Counted from the stretch's first letter, positions 1-12,845 are shown. The stretch is 64,000 nucleotides of DNA from Siphonodentalium dalli (GCA_032622095.1 CP136061.1:5526734-5590733), one strand, 5' to 3'. A program made the numbers and translations. The notes: generated by a model from the letters alone, not told the origin.

Positions 1-347
1 CCTCAAACTTTGAATGTGGGCCCGTATTCTTTCCAATAAACAAAATGTTATTCGTCTCTGAATCAGACAAAATTTATAACAAATAATCAATGTAAGTAGC
101 TGATCACAATACTCAAAACAATTTTTAAATCCATTGGAAAATAACGGAGTTACGGGCTCTCAAAATTCGCATTTTGGGCCGGGTTTGACTATTTCCCAAT
201 CCCGTCACCCAATTTCGAGGCAGGGGTGGGGTCACTCCCAAACACTTGAGATCAACCCACACATGTTAAGGGAAAGATATAATCATCCTAATTCATATTT
301 TCCGTCCCTTAACTGCGATTTATTGAGCTCATGATTTGCCCTATTAT
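1..347 (+). repeat. 3' end of an A-family satellite unit (cut by window edge)
   Basis: This stretch matches the last part of the A units further right (for example 6953-7298) with only scattered differences. It holds the last two submodules, with the CCCGTCACCCAATTTCGAGG segment and the terminal TATTATTAT that runs into the next unit's hairpin at 348. The left part of the unit lies outside the window. No gene is supported here; a 66-codon open frame recurs unchanged in every A unit and is not conserved in the related B units. Confidence 0.9.
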
Positions 348-378
348 TATACTTCCATGGTGTAACCAAGGAAGTATA
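348..378 (+). repeat. Unit-start hairpin, A/B/C/F type
   Basis: Arms TATACTTCCATGG (348-360) and CCAAGGAAGTATA (366-378) enclose a 5-nt loop TGTAA. The stem is 13 pairs with one mismatch. The same hairpin opens every A, B, B', C and F unit, for example at 5520, 12883, 34266, 39664 and 55437. D and E units have the same outer arms but a different inner stem. Confidence 0.9.
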
Positions 379-1251
379 TTGTTTTTCTACTGCGGCCGTT
401 TTCTGTTTAATTGGAAATACTCAGAAACTAATGGGAGGAGGACCGCGAAATCTCTAGCGAATGTAGGCATCTAAGGTCTACTAAAAATAATGCTATCCGG
501 ATGTTGGTCCAATATATTTTGACAGAGTTATGGCCCTTTTTCGATTATTTTTCATTATTATTATTATTATTATTATTATACTGGACACTTTTGCAACCCT
601 TATTACTCGAAAAGTACCAGGAGTAGCACACTAAAACTTGGTACGTATCTTGGGATCAAAGAGTTGTATGCCATCGTCGCATAACGAATATTGTCCGCGT
701 TTTCCCCGAGGAGTTATCTCCCTTTATTTGAAAAAATGTCATTTTATTATCTCGGAAATTATAAGAAGCAGAGCATCGAAAATTAGACCGTATGCACATC
801 TCGATATGCACTACTGCCCACGGGCATAAAAACTTGGGTCCGCCCTTTCCCTGAAGAGTTACCGCCCATAGTTGGTAAACCTCTATTTTATTGTACTCTG
901 TTGTCCTCCCGTATCATTCCAGATAACTGTATTTGGTTTTTGTAGTCGTGTTGACCGTTGTCAGCTTAGTCCGAGGAAGAAAATTTGACAGGGTTGGACA
1001 TATATTTTTACACTGGGGTGGGGGGCAATATTTTCGCAATTTTTTTTTATTATTGACATTCATCTATTTAAGTATGTAGATTCCCTGAACGAAAACAAAC
1101 CCATACCGGAAAGGATTTTTGTAATCCGAGAAGAAATGCAAGAGTTACGGGCCCTCAAAGTTTGCAAGTGTCGGTCCAGTAGTGTGGGTCAGGGGAGGGG
1201 TGGTCTGCGGTACCAATTTTTAATTCTTCTCCGAATCATATGAAATTTGGG
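348..1251 (+). repeat. Chimeric satellite unit: B-type leader, A-type body, internally deleted
   Basis: The unit opens with the standard hairpin at 348-378. Its leader (to about 555) follows the B family (CTACTGCGGCCG, AATGGGAGGAGGACCGCG). After the (ATT)n tract at about 553-580 the body follows the A family (ACACTTTTGCAACC, close to A's ACACTTTTGTAATC). Near 1165 it jumps from the first internal module to the middle of the second, at the shared string TTTGCAA, losing about 410 bp relative to A units. Homology fades after about 1251. Confidence 0.85.
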
Positions 1252-1356
1252 ATATAACAGAAATATGTCTATCCAAATGTAATTCGCGAACTATGAACGA
1301 ATGTTGTACAAGCTCACATCTCATTCCCCAAACTATCCGTTACTTATTCATAAAAG
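1252..1356. other. Unassigned filler between satellite unit and X1
   Basis: About 105 bp with no clear match to the satellite families, X, Y or Z. It separates the deleted unit on the left from the start of X1. X2 and X3 lack it and abut a B unit directly. I see no coding or RNA signal in it. Confidence 0.6.
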
Positions 1357-2492
1357 TCATATTATGCTACACGCGAAACGGAGATAACTTTTGGGGAATC
1401 CAGAGTCCAAAACGGATCGAAATCGCCCTGTTCCAGAAAAGTCGTTCATTTTGTTTTCACTTTTTGAAAAAGGCTCCAATATTTCAACCAAAACTTTTGG
1501 ACTTAGAACATTATTTTTTTCTCAGTCAAGTGAAAAGAGCTCTTCAAAATAATTCCGCTTATATATATAATATATATTATCTATATATACGCCAAAAATT
1601 TGTCACTCCCCTCTCTCCTTCCTCCGGCTACCCCATCCCCCGTGGGATGGAACCTACCTCCGATTCGAATATACCCGTCTTGCCGCGGACCAGTCTCAAT
1701 CGTCTACCATAGAACTGATAGAACGCCCGTCGAATTCCAACAATCATTTCCAGAGTGGTATATTGGTATGAGTACATATCGGAGCCGTTATAAAGCAAAT
1801 AACTTGGATTTTAATATAAACCCACCTATTCGTAAATTGTGTAGCCCATGGTGTGTGGTAAATTATCATTTTATCGTGTAGAGTGTATCATGAGCTATCT
1901 GCGTGCGTGCATTTCACTTTTGTATTTTCTTTCGCATCTTCAACGCATTGCATATCATATACAACCAAACAAAATACAAACATTACATTAATTTGGTCAA
2001 ACAAGCCTTCGTTATACGGTGTATATTTCTACTAACGTAATGACGACGTATAGCCAATTATTCCGTTTGCGATAACAACGATAAACACATAGAAACATGC
2101 AAACATCATCAGTTTCGTAAGATCAATTTGTATATTGTTATAAACCGTAGTATACTGCTGATAGACATTCAATTCTTTCCGTGAGTATATGTCTGCCGAA
2201 TTGGAAATGACTCCTTTTATACTTTCGCAAACTAAAACACCACTGATAGTTTCGTACTCCGTCATTTAAGTCTTGTCAAAAAAGCAAACGTGAAACAACC
2301 GCTCATTATTCCTACCATAAAGGAATCTACTTATAGAGAACGCTCTTTTCTGTTCGATTACGTTCAAACTATTTGTGTGTTGTTGTTAATCACTCATTAT
2401 ATTCTTCGGACCGAACGTTCATTAAGCGCGCTTCATGTTATATATGCGAAAACCGACCCACGTGTTTATTGTTTTATATCCGATTCAATAAC

Positions 2493-3021
2493 ACATTTTA
2501 CATTATCTTTAGTTTGGTATTATTCGTATTTGATGATTAAAATACACCAAAACATGTTAAAAATAAAAAATACAAAAAGATAATTTGACGGGATTCGAAC
2601 TCACGTCGCAATAAAACACAAACTGAATGTTTGACGCTCTCACCTCTGGGCTACGCACTGCGCTGTTAATTTATAAGAAAATATATTAGTATTAAATATA
2701 TAGGCATATAACTGTGTATATTTAAACTTTATATTCAAATTGATTGAAATCGAATATAAAAAGCATCTTTACATTATCTTTAGTTTGGTATTATTCGTAT
2801 TTGATGATTAAAATACACCAAAACATGTTAAAAATAAAAAATAAAAAAAGATAATTTGACGGGATTCGAACTCACGTCGCAATAAAACGCAAACTGAGGG
2901 TTTGACGCTCTCACCACTGGTCTACGGACTGCGCTGTTAATTTATAAGAAAATATATTAGTATTAAATATATAGGCATATAACTGTGTATATTTAAACTG
3001 TATATCCAAACTGATTGAAAT
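2493..3021 (-). mobile_element. Tandem dimer of a tRNA-derived SINE-like sequence, copy in X1
   Basis: Two units about 270 bp apart, read on the minus strand. Each has an A-box-like TAGCCCAGAGG or close variant and a B box GTTCGAATCC (tRNA-like parts 2583-2663 and 2853-2934). A CAAA/TTTG stem sits where an anticodon arm would be. A T-rich run just past the tRNA-like 3' end could stop RNA polymerase III. The outer ends do not pair as an acceptor stem and the T stem is imperfect, so this is not a working tRNA. The body carries the recurring AT-rich segment with AGTTTGGTATTATTCG on the plus strand. Confidence 0.65.
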
Positions 3022-3038
3022 GCGTGACTATATATATA

Positions 3039-4127
3039 TACCCCTTTCCGCTATACGGGGAACAGGAAAATGCACCTATTCTTCCCACCAAATCCAAAAG
3101 GGCTAATTAAAGAGCAAGGTAATGTAGCAGGTACATTTGGATATTCTATTCACGCCCCCCCCCCAAATCTTGACCGCTATACTTCAAATTCAAACATCGA
3201 GATAATTTTTTTTGACGAGTACATCTGATAGCTAGTGTTCACGCGCATCTAGAGCGCAATTTTCTAATTTTCAGATGGAACGGTTTACTCGTGACAACGC
3301 TATATATCATAAATATGTATACTTCTGTAGTCTATCACTAGCCGATTTTTAGCCCCAAATCCAAACGGGCCGATGTAGGAGCGAGTTTAATGCGGTGGTA
3401 CATAAGCCGGTATACTGTAGGTATGACTCTAAAATTTGACCTCTCTAATATAAACGCAACCTGCTCAAGGGAGTGTTTGTGTCGGGTGGGTTCAGATTTG
3501 GAAAATTCCACCGAAGATCAAATGGGCAAAATTACTCCGAAAATCATATATTGAGATAAAAACTTTTCGATGAGTGGATGTGATAAGTAGTATATATACG
3601 CAAGATTAGTACACTTTTTAATAATTTATATTGAACGGTTTAACCCTGGTAGCGTATAACGTTGTGACGGGTGATATATATTACTCAAATTCAAACCCTC
3701 TCTTCATGACGCAAATTCAAACGGACTTAGCAAGAAGCAAGGCAAATGCATGAATATGCTCACCGATATACTATATAGGTATGTCCGCTCTACTGTAAAA
3801 GTAACCTATTGTCACGATTTGACCTGTCCAAAACACTCCCCGGACAAAAGTTTTCCTAGGTATAAAATTTCGTCGAAATCCGATCGTTTTACTCGATTTG
3901 ACCTTGAACTTACCATTTCGAATGTCAATGTCAGGTCGGGGTCACGACTTGACCCGCCCAAAAGACTCCCAGGACAAAAGTACCCCTAGGTATCAAATTT
4001 CGTGGAAATCCGCATGTTTTACCCGATTTGACCTTCGATTGACCATTTTGAAGGTCAGGTCGGGACGGGATGGGATGGGATGGAATACCATGGAAGTATA
4101 TCTGATTCCATGGAATCTGACCTCTAG
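3039..4127 (+). repeat. Y: modular right half of X1
   Basis: Three degenerate direct modules begin near 3089, 3356 and 3712, each opening with a variant of AAATCCAAACGGGC followed by GAGC/AGCAAGG. The first is short (about 267 bp against 356) and has a C9 run where the full-length module in Y4 (40331-41506) has about 85 bp more. A smaller duplication of about 130 bp lies at the right (GACAAAAGT and CGTNGAAATCCG near 3850 and 3980), followed by a short (GGGAT)n run just before the terminal hairpin. Confidence 0.75.
4088..4127 (+). other. Helitron-like 3' terminus of X1
   Basis: Arms CCATGGAA (4088-4095) and TTCCATGG (4106-4113) form a perfect 8-bp stem with a 10-nt loop. Then come 10 nt, CTAG (4124-4127) and a flanking T at 4128. 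This is the spacing known for Helitron 3' ends (hairpin about 10 nt before CTRR, insertion before T). The identical arrangement ends X2 (34201-34240), Y4 (41467-41506) and X3 (62214-62253). Confidence 0.6.
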
Positions 4128-5519
4128 TTATTATTATTATTCTTCTTAGCAATTTTATAATGAGCATAGCTCAGTCAATACAAGAGTTAGAAAGCTAAAA
4201 CTTTGAATGTATATATATGTATACAAACTCTAGTGCTTAGGCCTATTGAGAATCATGTCCTCACTTGATTTGCAGAGTTATCTCCCTCTATGTGAAAAAT
4301 TGGTGTTTTCAGAACTCCGAAAATATAAGGAGTACAGCACTGAAATTTGGTCGATAGATACATCTTGATATCGACTGAATCGTGAGCACATCAAAAACTT
4401 TGTCCGTCTTTCCTCTCCAGAGTTATCTCCCATATATATGTCAACCTCGAAATGTTCTGATCGCCTGTTCTCACATAGCAAGAAAGATAGCTGGATTTAG
4501 TTTCTATGCTAGTGCTGGCCGTTGTCAATATACTTCACAAAAATAATTTGGACAGGGTCGGACATACATTTTTTGGTTAGGGTGGGGGCGAAATTTTCGC
4601 AATTTTATTTTTGCGATGATTTCAACCATTTTTACTACCATGTATCTTTAGGACGTACTAATGATCCTCCTGAAAGAATTTTGTAAATCGGTTGAGAAAT
4701 GTCCAAGTTACAGACCATCGAATATTGTATTCATACATTGGCTGAGGAGAAAGTGGTTGTGACCACAACTCCTCATAGACGACGCACATGAGCAGGATTT
4801 GGTTTATGTGAGCGTGTTATTCATAGAGAGAAGACGAACTGGTGCAATTTTTACCAAGATCCAAAAATATTTGTCCCTATTAGGGAGGGGGGCAAAAATT
4901 GTCATTTTTTTATCGTCTCAGATTCGAACCAAAATTGTTGTGAAGTATCTATAGGACGTTCTGAGAGTACTCAAGAAAGAATTTTGTAAATCGGTTGAAA
5001 AATGTAGAAATTTTGGCCCATTAATTCTTATCAAGTTTACAGAAGATGCACTATGGATTTAAATTCCTACAACCAATCGTCACTTTTTTGGTGTCATTCG
5101 ATGGGGAATTTCTAGTACTTCTAAACGATTACCTACTTGCCGTATTATGTCGATGGAAGCCAGAGATAATCGAAATGTATATACTGAACAGCATACATAT
5201 AGGCCTATATATAGTAGAATATCGCCACAATATCTTACTAAAACCCTACTATATAATAAAGGGGCATCAATTGCGAACACAATCACGCAAAAATTAGCTC
5301 GATATCTCGAAAATTGGCCGAGATATGGTGACTTTTCTACCCGCGTCACCCAATTCCGAGGTATGGGTGGGGGTCACACCAGAACGTTCCAACTGAACAC
5401 AGAAATGTCAAGAAACCATAATATCGACATACCAATCAATTCCGCGCGATTTCATTATTATACTTCCATGTTTTACATGGAAGTATATTGTTTTTGTGAT
5501 TTTTATTTTTCTCTATTAT
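4128..5519 (+). repeat. D-family satellite unit after X1
   Basis: The body starts with TTATTATTATTATTCTTC and the TTAGCAATTTTATAATGAGC segment, and runs to the D hairpin at 5459-5487 and its short leader. It matches the D units of 48487-55436 nearly base for base. One difference, AGGCCTATATATAG for AGGCCTACATAG near 5200, is a 2-bp gain that shifts the long open frame seen in other D units. The leader then leads straight into an A unit instead of another D body. Confidence 0.9.
5459..5487 (+). repeat. Unit-start hairpin, D type
   Basis: A perfect 13-bp stem: TATACTTCCATGT (5459-5471), loop TTT, ACATGGAAGTATA (5475-5487). The outer 11 bases of each arm equal those of the A/B/C hairpin, while the inner pairs differ and remain complementary. 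It recurs at 42836, 49816, 51205, 52597, 53986, 55376 and 63583. Confidence 0.9.
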
Positions 5520-5726
5520 TATACTTCCATGGTGTAACCAAGGAAGTATATTGTTTTTCTACTGAGGTCGTTTTCCGTTTATTTCGAAATACTCAGAAAC
5601 TGATTGCAGTAGGAACGCGAAATCTCTAGCGAATGTAGGCATCGAAGGTTTACTACATATAATGGTATCCGGATTTCCGCCCAATGTTTCTTGGCGGAGT
5701 TATGGCCCTTTTGCGATTATTTTTCA

Positions 5727-5783
<57 letters not shown>

Positions 5784-7505
5784 TTATTATTATACTTGAC
5801 ACTTTTGTAATCACTATTACTCGAAAAGCTCAAGAAGTAGGACACTAAAACTTGGTAAGTAGGTTGGGGTACATGAGTTCTATGCCTATGGCCCATAACG
5901 ATTTTGTCCGCACTTTCACCGAGGAGTTATCTCCCTTTATTTGAAAAAATGTCATTTTATTATCTCGGAAATTATAAGAAGCAGAGCATCGAAAATTAGA
6001 CCGTATGCACATCTCGATATGCACTACTGCCCACGGGCATAAAAACTTGTGTCCGCGCTTTCCCTGAAGAGTTACCGCCCATAGTTGGCAAACCTCTATT
6101 TTATTGTACTCTGTTGTCCTCCCGTATCATTCCAGATAACTGTATTTGGTTTTTGTAGTCGTGTTGACCGTTGTCAGCTTAGTCCGAAGAAGAAAATTTG
6201 ACAGGGTTGGCCATATATTTTTACACTGGGGTGGGGGCAAAATTTTCGCAATTTTTTTTTTTTATTGACATTCATCTATTTAAGTATGTAGATTCCATGA
6301 ACGAAAACAAACCCATACCGGAAAGGATTTTTGTAATCCGAGAAGAAATGCAAGAGTTACGGGCCCTCAAAGTTTGCAATTTGGTCCCATGTGCTTGTGC
6401 TCACATCTCCTCCGAAGATATCGAACTTAGGATGTCATCTGATATCCCAGTGCGTGCGGTCCGAAGAGAGCACGCGATGTGCCAAATTTTGCCAGTGTCG
6501 GTTAAGTGTTGTGGATCAGGGGAGGGGCGGTCCGGGGTACCAATTTTTTATTCTTCTCCGAATCAGATGAAACTTGGAGTGTAACATCTACACCGCCAAC
6601 CGATCTAGAAACTGAAACAATTTAGAAAATCCATTGAAAAATGACGGAGTTGCGGTCCTTCAAACAATGCAAATTTGGGCCCATGTGCCTGTGACCTCAT
6701 CTCCTCCGAAGATCTCAAACTTAGGATGTCATCTGATATCGCAGTGCGCGCGGTCTGAAGAGAGCACGCGATGTGCCAAATTTTGCAAGTGTCGGTTCAG
6801 TGTTGTGGGTCAGGGGAGGGGTGGTCCGAGGTACCAAAATTTAGTTCGTCTCCGAATCATATGAAACTTGGTATATAACATCTACCTTATACGTTGATCA
6901 TAAAACTGAAAACAGATCGTAAATCCGTTAAAAAATGGCGGAGATTTGGGCCCTCAAACTTTGAATGTGGGCCCGTATTCTTTCTAATAAACAAAATGTT
7001 ATTCGTCTCTGAATGAGACAAAATTTATAAAAAATAATCAATGTAACTAGCTGATCACAATACTCAAAACAATTTTAAAATCCATTGGAAAATAACGGAG
7101 TTACGGGCTCTCAAAATTCGCATTTTGGGCCGGGTTTGACTATTTCCCAATCCCGTCACCCAATTTCGAGGCAGGGGTGGGGTCACTTCCAAACACTTGA
7201 GATCAACCCACACATGTTAAGGGAAAGATATAATCATCCTACTTCATATTTTCCGTCCCTTAACTGCGATTCATTGAGCTCATGATTTGGCCTATTATTA
7301 TACTTCCATGGTGTAACCAAGGAAGTATATTGTTTTTCTACTGAGGTCGTTTTCCGTTTATTTCGAAATACTCAGAAACTGATTGCAGTAGGAACGCGAA
7401 ATCTCTAGCGAATGTAGGCATCGAAGGTTTACTACATATAATGGTATCCGGATTTCCGCCCAATGTTTCTTGGCGGAGTTATGGCCCTTTTGCGATTATT
7501 TTTCA

Positions 7506-7559
<54 letters not shown>

Positions 7560-9281
7560 TTATTATTATACTTGACACTTTTGTAATCACTATTACTCGA
7601 AAAGCTCAAGAAGTAGGACACTAAAACTTGGTAAGTAGGTTGGGGTACATGAGTTCTATGCCTATGGCCCATAACGATTTTGTCCGCACTTTCACCGAGG
7701 AGTTATCTCCCTTTATTTGAAAAAATGTCATTTTATTATCTCGGAAATTATAAGAAGCAGAGCATCGAAAATTAGACCGTATGCACATCTCGATATGCAC
7801 TACTGCCCACGGGCATAAAAACTTGTGTCCGCGCTTTCCCTGAAGAGTTACCGCCCATAGTTGGCAAACCTCTATTTTATTGTACTCTGTTGTCCTCCCG
7901 TATCATTCCAGATAACTGTATTTGGTTTTTGTAGTCGTGTTGACCGTTGTCAGCTTAGTCCGAAGAAGAAAATTTGACAGGGTTGGCCATATATTTTTAC
8001 ACTGGGGTGGGGGCAAAATTTTCGCAATTTTTTTTTTTTATTGACATTCATCTATTTAAGTATGTAGATTCCATGAACGAAAACAAACCCATACCGGAAA
8101 GGATTTTTGTAATCCGAGAAGAAATGCAAGAGTTACGGGCCCTCAAAGTTTGCAATTTGGTCCCATGTGCTTGTGCTCACATCTCCTCCGAAGATATCGA
8201 ACTTAGGATGTCATCTGATATCCCAGTGCGTGCGGTCCGAAGAGAGCACGCGATGTGCCAAATTTTGCCAGTGTCGGTTAAGTGTTGTGGATCAGGGGAG
8301 GGGCGGTCCGGGGTACCAATTTTTTATTCTTCTCCGAATCAGATGAAACTTGGAGTGTAACATCTACACCGCCAACCGATCTAGAAACTGAAACAATTTA
8401 GAAAATCCATTGAAAAATGACGGAGTTGCGGTCCTTCAAACAATGCAAATTTGGGCCCATGTGCCTGTGACCTCATCTCCTCCGAAGATCTCAAACTTAG
8501 GATGTCATCTGATATCGCAGTGCGCGCGGTCTGAAGAGAGCACGCGATGTGCCAAATTTTGCAAGTGTCGGTTCAGTGTTGTGGGTCAGGGGAGGGGTGG
8601 TCCGAGGTACCAAAATTTAGTTCGTCTCCGAATCATATGAAACTTGGTATATAACATCTACCTTATACGTTGATCATAAAACTGAAAACAGATCGTAAAT
8701 CCGTTAAAAAATGGCGGAGATTTGGGCCCTCAAACTTTGAATGTGGGCCCGTATTCTTTCTAATAAACAAAATGTTATTCGTCTCTGAATGAGACAAAAT
8801 TTATAAAAAATAATCAATGTAACTAGCTGATCACAATACTCAAAACAATTTTAAAATCCATTGGAAAATAACGGAGTTACGGGCTCTCAAAATTCGCATT
8901 TTGGGCCGGGTTTGACTATTTCCCAATCCCGTCACCCAATTTCGAGGCAGGGGTGGGGTCACTTCCAAACACTTGAGATCAACCCACACATGTTAAGGGA
9001 AAGATATAATCATCCTACTTCATATTTTCCGTCCCTTAACTGCGATTCATTGAGCTCATGATTTGGCCTATTATTATACTTCCATGGTGTAACCAAGGAA
9101 GTATATTGTTTTTCTACTGAGGTCGTTTTCCGTTTATTTCGAAATACTCAGAAACTGATTGCAGTAGGAACGCGAAATCTCTAGCGAATGTAGGCATCGA
9201 AGGTTTACTACATATAATGGTATCCGGATTTCCGCCCAATGTTTCTTGGCGGAGTTATGGCCCTTTTGCGATTATTTTTCA

Positions 9282-9338
<57 letters not shown>

Positions 9339-11060
9339 TTATTATTATACTTGACACTTTTGTAATCACTATTACTCGAAAAGCTCAAGAAGTAGGACAC
9401 TAAAACTTGGTAAGTAGGTTGGGGTACATGAGTTCTATGCCTATGGCCCATAACGATTTTGTCCGCACTTTCACCGAGGAGTTATCTCCCTTTATTTGAA
9501 AAAATGTCATTTTATTATCTCGGAAATTATAAGAAGCAGAGCATCGAAAATTAGACCGTATGCACATCTCGATATGCACTACTGCCCACGGGCATAAAAA
9601 CTTGTGTCCGCGCTTTCCCTGAAGAGTTACCGCCCATAGTTGGCAAACCTCTATTTTATTGTACTCTGTTGTCCTCCCGTATCATTCCAGATAACTGTAT
9701 TTGGTTTTTGTAGTCGTGTTGACCGTTGTCAGCTTAGTCCGAAGAAGAAAATTTGACAGGGTTGGCCATATATTTTTACACTGGGGTGGGGGCAAAATTT
9801 TCGCAATTTTTTTTTTTTATTGACATTCATCTATTTAAGTATGTAGATTCCATGAACGAAAACAAACCCATACCGGAAAGGATTTTTGTAATCCGAGAAG
9901 AAATGCAAGAGTTACGGGCCCTCAAAGTTTGCAATTTGGTCCCATGTGCTTGTGCTCACATCTCCTCCGAAGATATCGAACTTAGGATGTCATCTGATAT
10001 CCCAGTGCGTGCGGTCCGAAGAGAGCACGCGATGTGCCAAATTTTGCCAGTGTCGGTTAAGTGTTGTGGATCAGGGGAGGGGCGGTCCGGGGTACCAATT
10101 TTTTATTCTTCTCCGAATCAGATGAAACTTGGAGTGTAACATCTACACCGCCAACCGATCTAGAAACTGAAACAATTTAGAAAATCCATTGAAAAATGAC
10201 GGAGTTGCGGTCCTTCAAACAATGCAAATTTGGGCCCATGTGCCTGTGACCTCATCTCCTCCGAAGATCTCAAACTTAGGATGTCATCTGATATCGCAGT
10301 GCGCGCGGTCTGAAGAGAGCACGCGATGTGCCAAATTTTGCAAGTGTCGGTTCAGTGTTGTGGGTCAGGGGAGGGGTGGTCCGAGGTACCAAAATTTAGT
10401 TCGTCTCCGAATCATATGAAACTTGGTATATAACATCTACCTTATACGTTGATCATAAAACTGAAAACAGATCGTAAATCCGTTAAAAAATGGCGGAGAT
10501 TTGGGCCCTCAAACTTTGAATGTGGGCCCGTATTCTTTCTAATAAACAAAATGTTATTCGTCTCTGAATGAGACAAAATTTATAAAAAATAATCAATGTA
10601 ACTAGCTGATCACAATACTCAAAACAATTTTAAAATCCATTGGAAAATAACGGAGTTACGGGCTCTCAAAATTCGCATTTTGGGCCGGGTTTGACTATTT
10701 CCCAATCCCGTCACCCAATTTCGAGGCAGGGGTGGGGTCACTTCCAAACACTTGAGATCAACCCACACATGTTAAGGGAAAGATATAATCATCCTACTTC
10801 ATATTTTCCGTCCCTTAACTGCGATTCATTGAGCTCATGATTTGGCCTATTATTATACTTCCATGGTGTAACCAAGGAAGTATATTGTTTTTCTACTGAG
10901 GTCGTTTTCCGTTTATTTCGAAATACTCAGAAACTGATTGCAGTAGGAACGCGAAATCTCTAGCGAATGTAGGCATCGAAGGTTTACTACATATAATGGT
11001 ATCCGGATTTCCGCCCAATGTTTCTTGGCGGAGTTATGGCCCTTTTGCGATTATTTTTCA

Positions 11061-11123
<63 letters not shown>

Positions 11124-12638
11124 TTATTATTATACTTGACACTTTTGTAATCACTATTACTCGAAAAGCTCAAGAAGTAGGACACTAAAACTTGGTAAGT
11201 AGGTTGGGGTACATGAGTTCTATGCCTATGGCCCATAACGATTTTGTCCGCACTTTCACCGAGGAGTTATCTCCCTTTATTTGAAAAAATGTCATTTTAT
11301 TATCTCGGAAATTATAAGAAGCAGAGCATCGAAAATTAGACCGTATGCACATCTCGATATGCACTACTGCCCACGGGCATAAAAACTTGTGTCCGCGCTT
11401 TCCCTGAAGAGTTACCGCCCATAGTTGGCAAACCTCTATTTTATTGTACTCTGTTGTCCTCCCGTATCATTCCAGATAACTGTATTTGGTTTTTGTAGTC
11501 GTGTTGACCGTTGTCAGCTTAGTCCGAAGAAGAAAAATTGACAGGGTTGGCCATATATTTTTACACTGGGGTGGGGGCAAAATTTTCGCAATTTTTTTTT
11601 TTTATTGACATTCATCTATTTAAGTATGTAGATTCCATGAACGAAAACAAACCCATACCGGAAAGGATTTTTGTAATCCGAGAAGAAATGCAAGAGTTAC
11701 GGGCCCTCAAAGTTTGCAATTTGGTCCCATGTGCTTGTGCTCACATCTCCTCCGAAGATATCGAACTTAGGATGTCATCTGATATCCCAGTGCGTGCGGT
11801 CCGAAGAGAGCACGCGATGTGCCAAATTTTGCCAGTGTCGGTTAAGTGTTGTGGATCAGGGGAGGGGCGGTCCGGGGTACCAATTTTTTATTCTTCTCCG
11901 AATCAGATGAAACTTGGAGTGTAACATCTACACCGCCAACCGATCTAGAAACTGAAACAATTTAGAAAATCCATTGAAAAATGACGGAGTTGCGGTCCTT
12001 CAAACAATGCAAATTTGGGCCCATGTGCCTGTGACCTCATCTCCTCCGAAGATCTCAAACTTAGGATGTCATCTGATATCGCAGTGCGCGCGGTCTGAAG
12101 AGAGCACGCGATGTGCCAAATTTTGCAAGTGTCGGTTCAGTGTTGTGGGTCAGGGGAGGGGTGGTCCGAGGTACCAAAATTTAGTTCGTCTCCGAATCAT
12201 ATGAAACTTGGTATATAACATCTACCTTATACGTTGATCATAAAACTGAAAACAGATCGTAAATCCGTTAAAAAATGGCGGAGATTTGGGCCCTCAAACT
12301 TTGAATGTGGGCCCGTATTCTTTCTAATAAACAAAATGTTATTCGTCTCTGAATGAGACAAAATTTATAAAAAATAATCAATGTAACTAGCTGATCACAA
12401 TACTCAAAACAATTTTAAAATCCATTGGAAAATAACGGAGTTACGGGCTCTCAAAATTCGCATTTTGGGCCGGGTTTGACTATTTCCCAATCCCGTCACC
12501 CAATTTCGAGGCAGGGGTGGGGTCACTTCCAAACACTTGAGATCAACCCACACATGTTAAGGGAAAGATATAATCATCCTACTTCATATTTTCCGTCCCT
12601 TAACTGCGATTCATTGAGCTCATGATTTGGCCTATTAT
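5520..12638 (+). repeat. A-family satellite array, four units
   Basis: Units start at hairpins 5520, 7299, 9075 and 10854 (periods 1779, 1776, 1779, 1785). The sequences are nearly identical; length differences are multiples of 3 and come from the (ATT)n tract (about 5730-5795, 7508-7570, 9282-9346, 11062-11132). A rare base change is the A at about 11537 in the fourth unit. Each unit runs hairpin, leader with GAGTTATGGCCCTT, (ATT)n, a body with GAGTTATCTCCC and GAGTTACCGCCC, then longer submodules starting GAGTTACGGGCCCTC. A 128-codon open frame (6198-6584 and equivalents) repeats in all four but is in a different frame from the open stretch in homologous B DNA. I therefore do not call it a gene. 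Confidence 0.95.
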
Positions 12639-12845
12639 TATACTTCCATGGTGTAACCAAGGAAGTATATTGTTTTTCTACTGAGGTCGTTTTCCGTTTA
12701 TTTCGAAATACTCAGAAACTGATTGCAGTAGGAACGCGAAATCTCTAGCGAATGTAGGCATCGAAGGTTTACTACATATAATGGTATCCGGATTTCCGCC
12801 CAATGTTTCTTGGCGGAGTTATGGCCCTTTTGCGATTATTTTTCA

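Larger units (their letters stand above)
1357..4127 (+). mobile_element. X1: non-autonomous Helitron-like element, 2771 bp
   Basis: This is one of three long copies (with 31463-34240 and 59790-62253). Similarity between copies starts at a TCA trinucleotide on the left, after unlike flanks (AAAAG here, GAAGAT in the others). It ends on the right with an 8-bp hairpin, a 10-nt spacer and CTAG followed by T. A 5' TC and a 3' hairpin followed by CTRR are hallmarks of Helitrons. The left base is G rather than the expected A, so the 5' end is tentative. Order inside: an AT-rich section, a tandem dimer of tRNA-derived sequence (2493-3021), then a modular right half Y (3039-4127). No Rep, helicase or other protein is recognisable, so it would depend on proteins supplied elsewhere. 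A 77-codon minus-strand frame (2032-2265) is not convincing. Confidence 0.6.

Noticed and set aside
2032-2265. 77-codon minus-strand frame in X1 (also 32138-32371 in X2) with a hydrophobic stretch
   Set aside because: The two copies are nearly identical in DNA, so conservation says nothing, and X3 has lost part of it by deletion. There is no recognisable family and no splice or promoter context.
2583-2934. Functional tRNA genes
   Set aside because: A and B boxes are present, but the putative acceptor strands do not pair, the T stem has a mismatch and wobble pairs, and the variable region is oddly long. A tRNA-derived SINE-like sequence fits better.
4060-4086. Telomere-like (GGGAT)n run before the X terminus
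   Set aside because: It has only three or four imperfect units, lies inside an element at all four copies, and is not a known telomeric motif of metazoans (TTAGGG).
11051-11236. Minus-strand frame with a long asparagine run
   Set aside because: It is simply the translated (ATT)n microsatellite plus flanking repeat.
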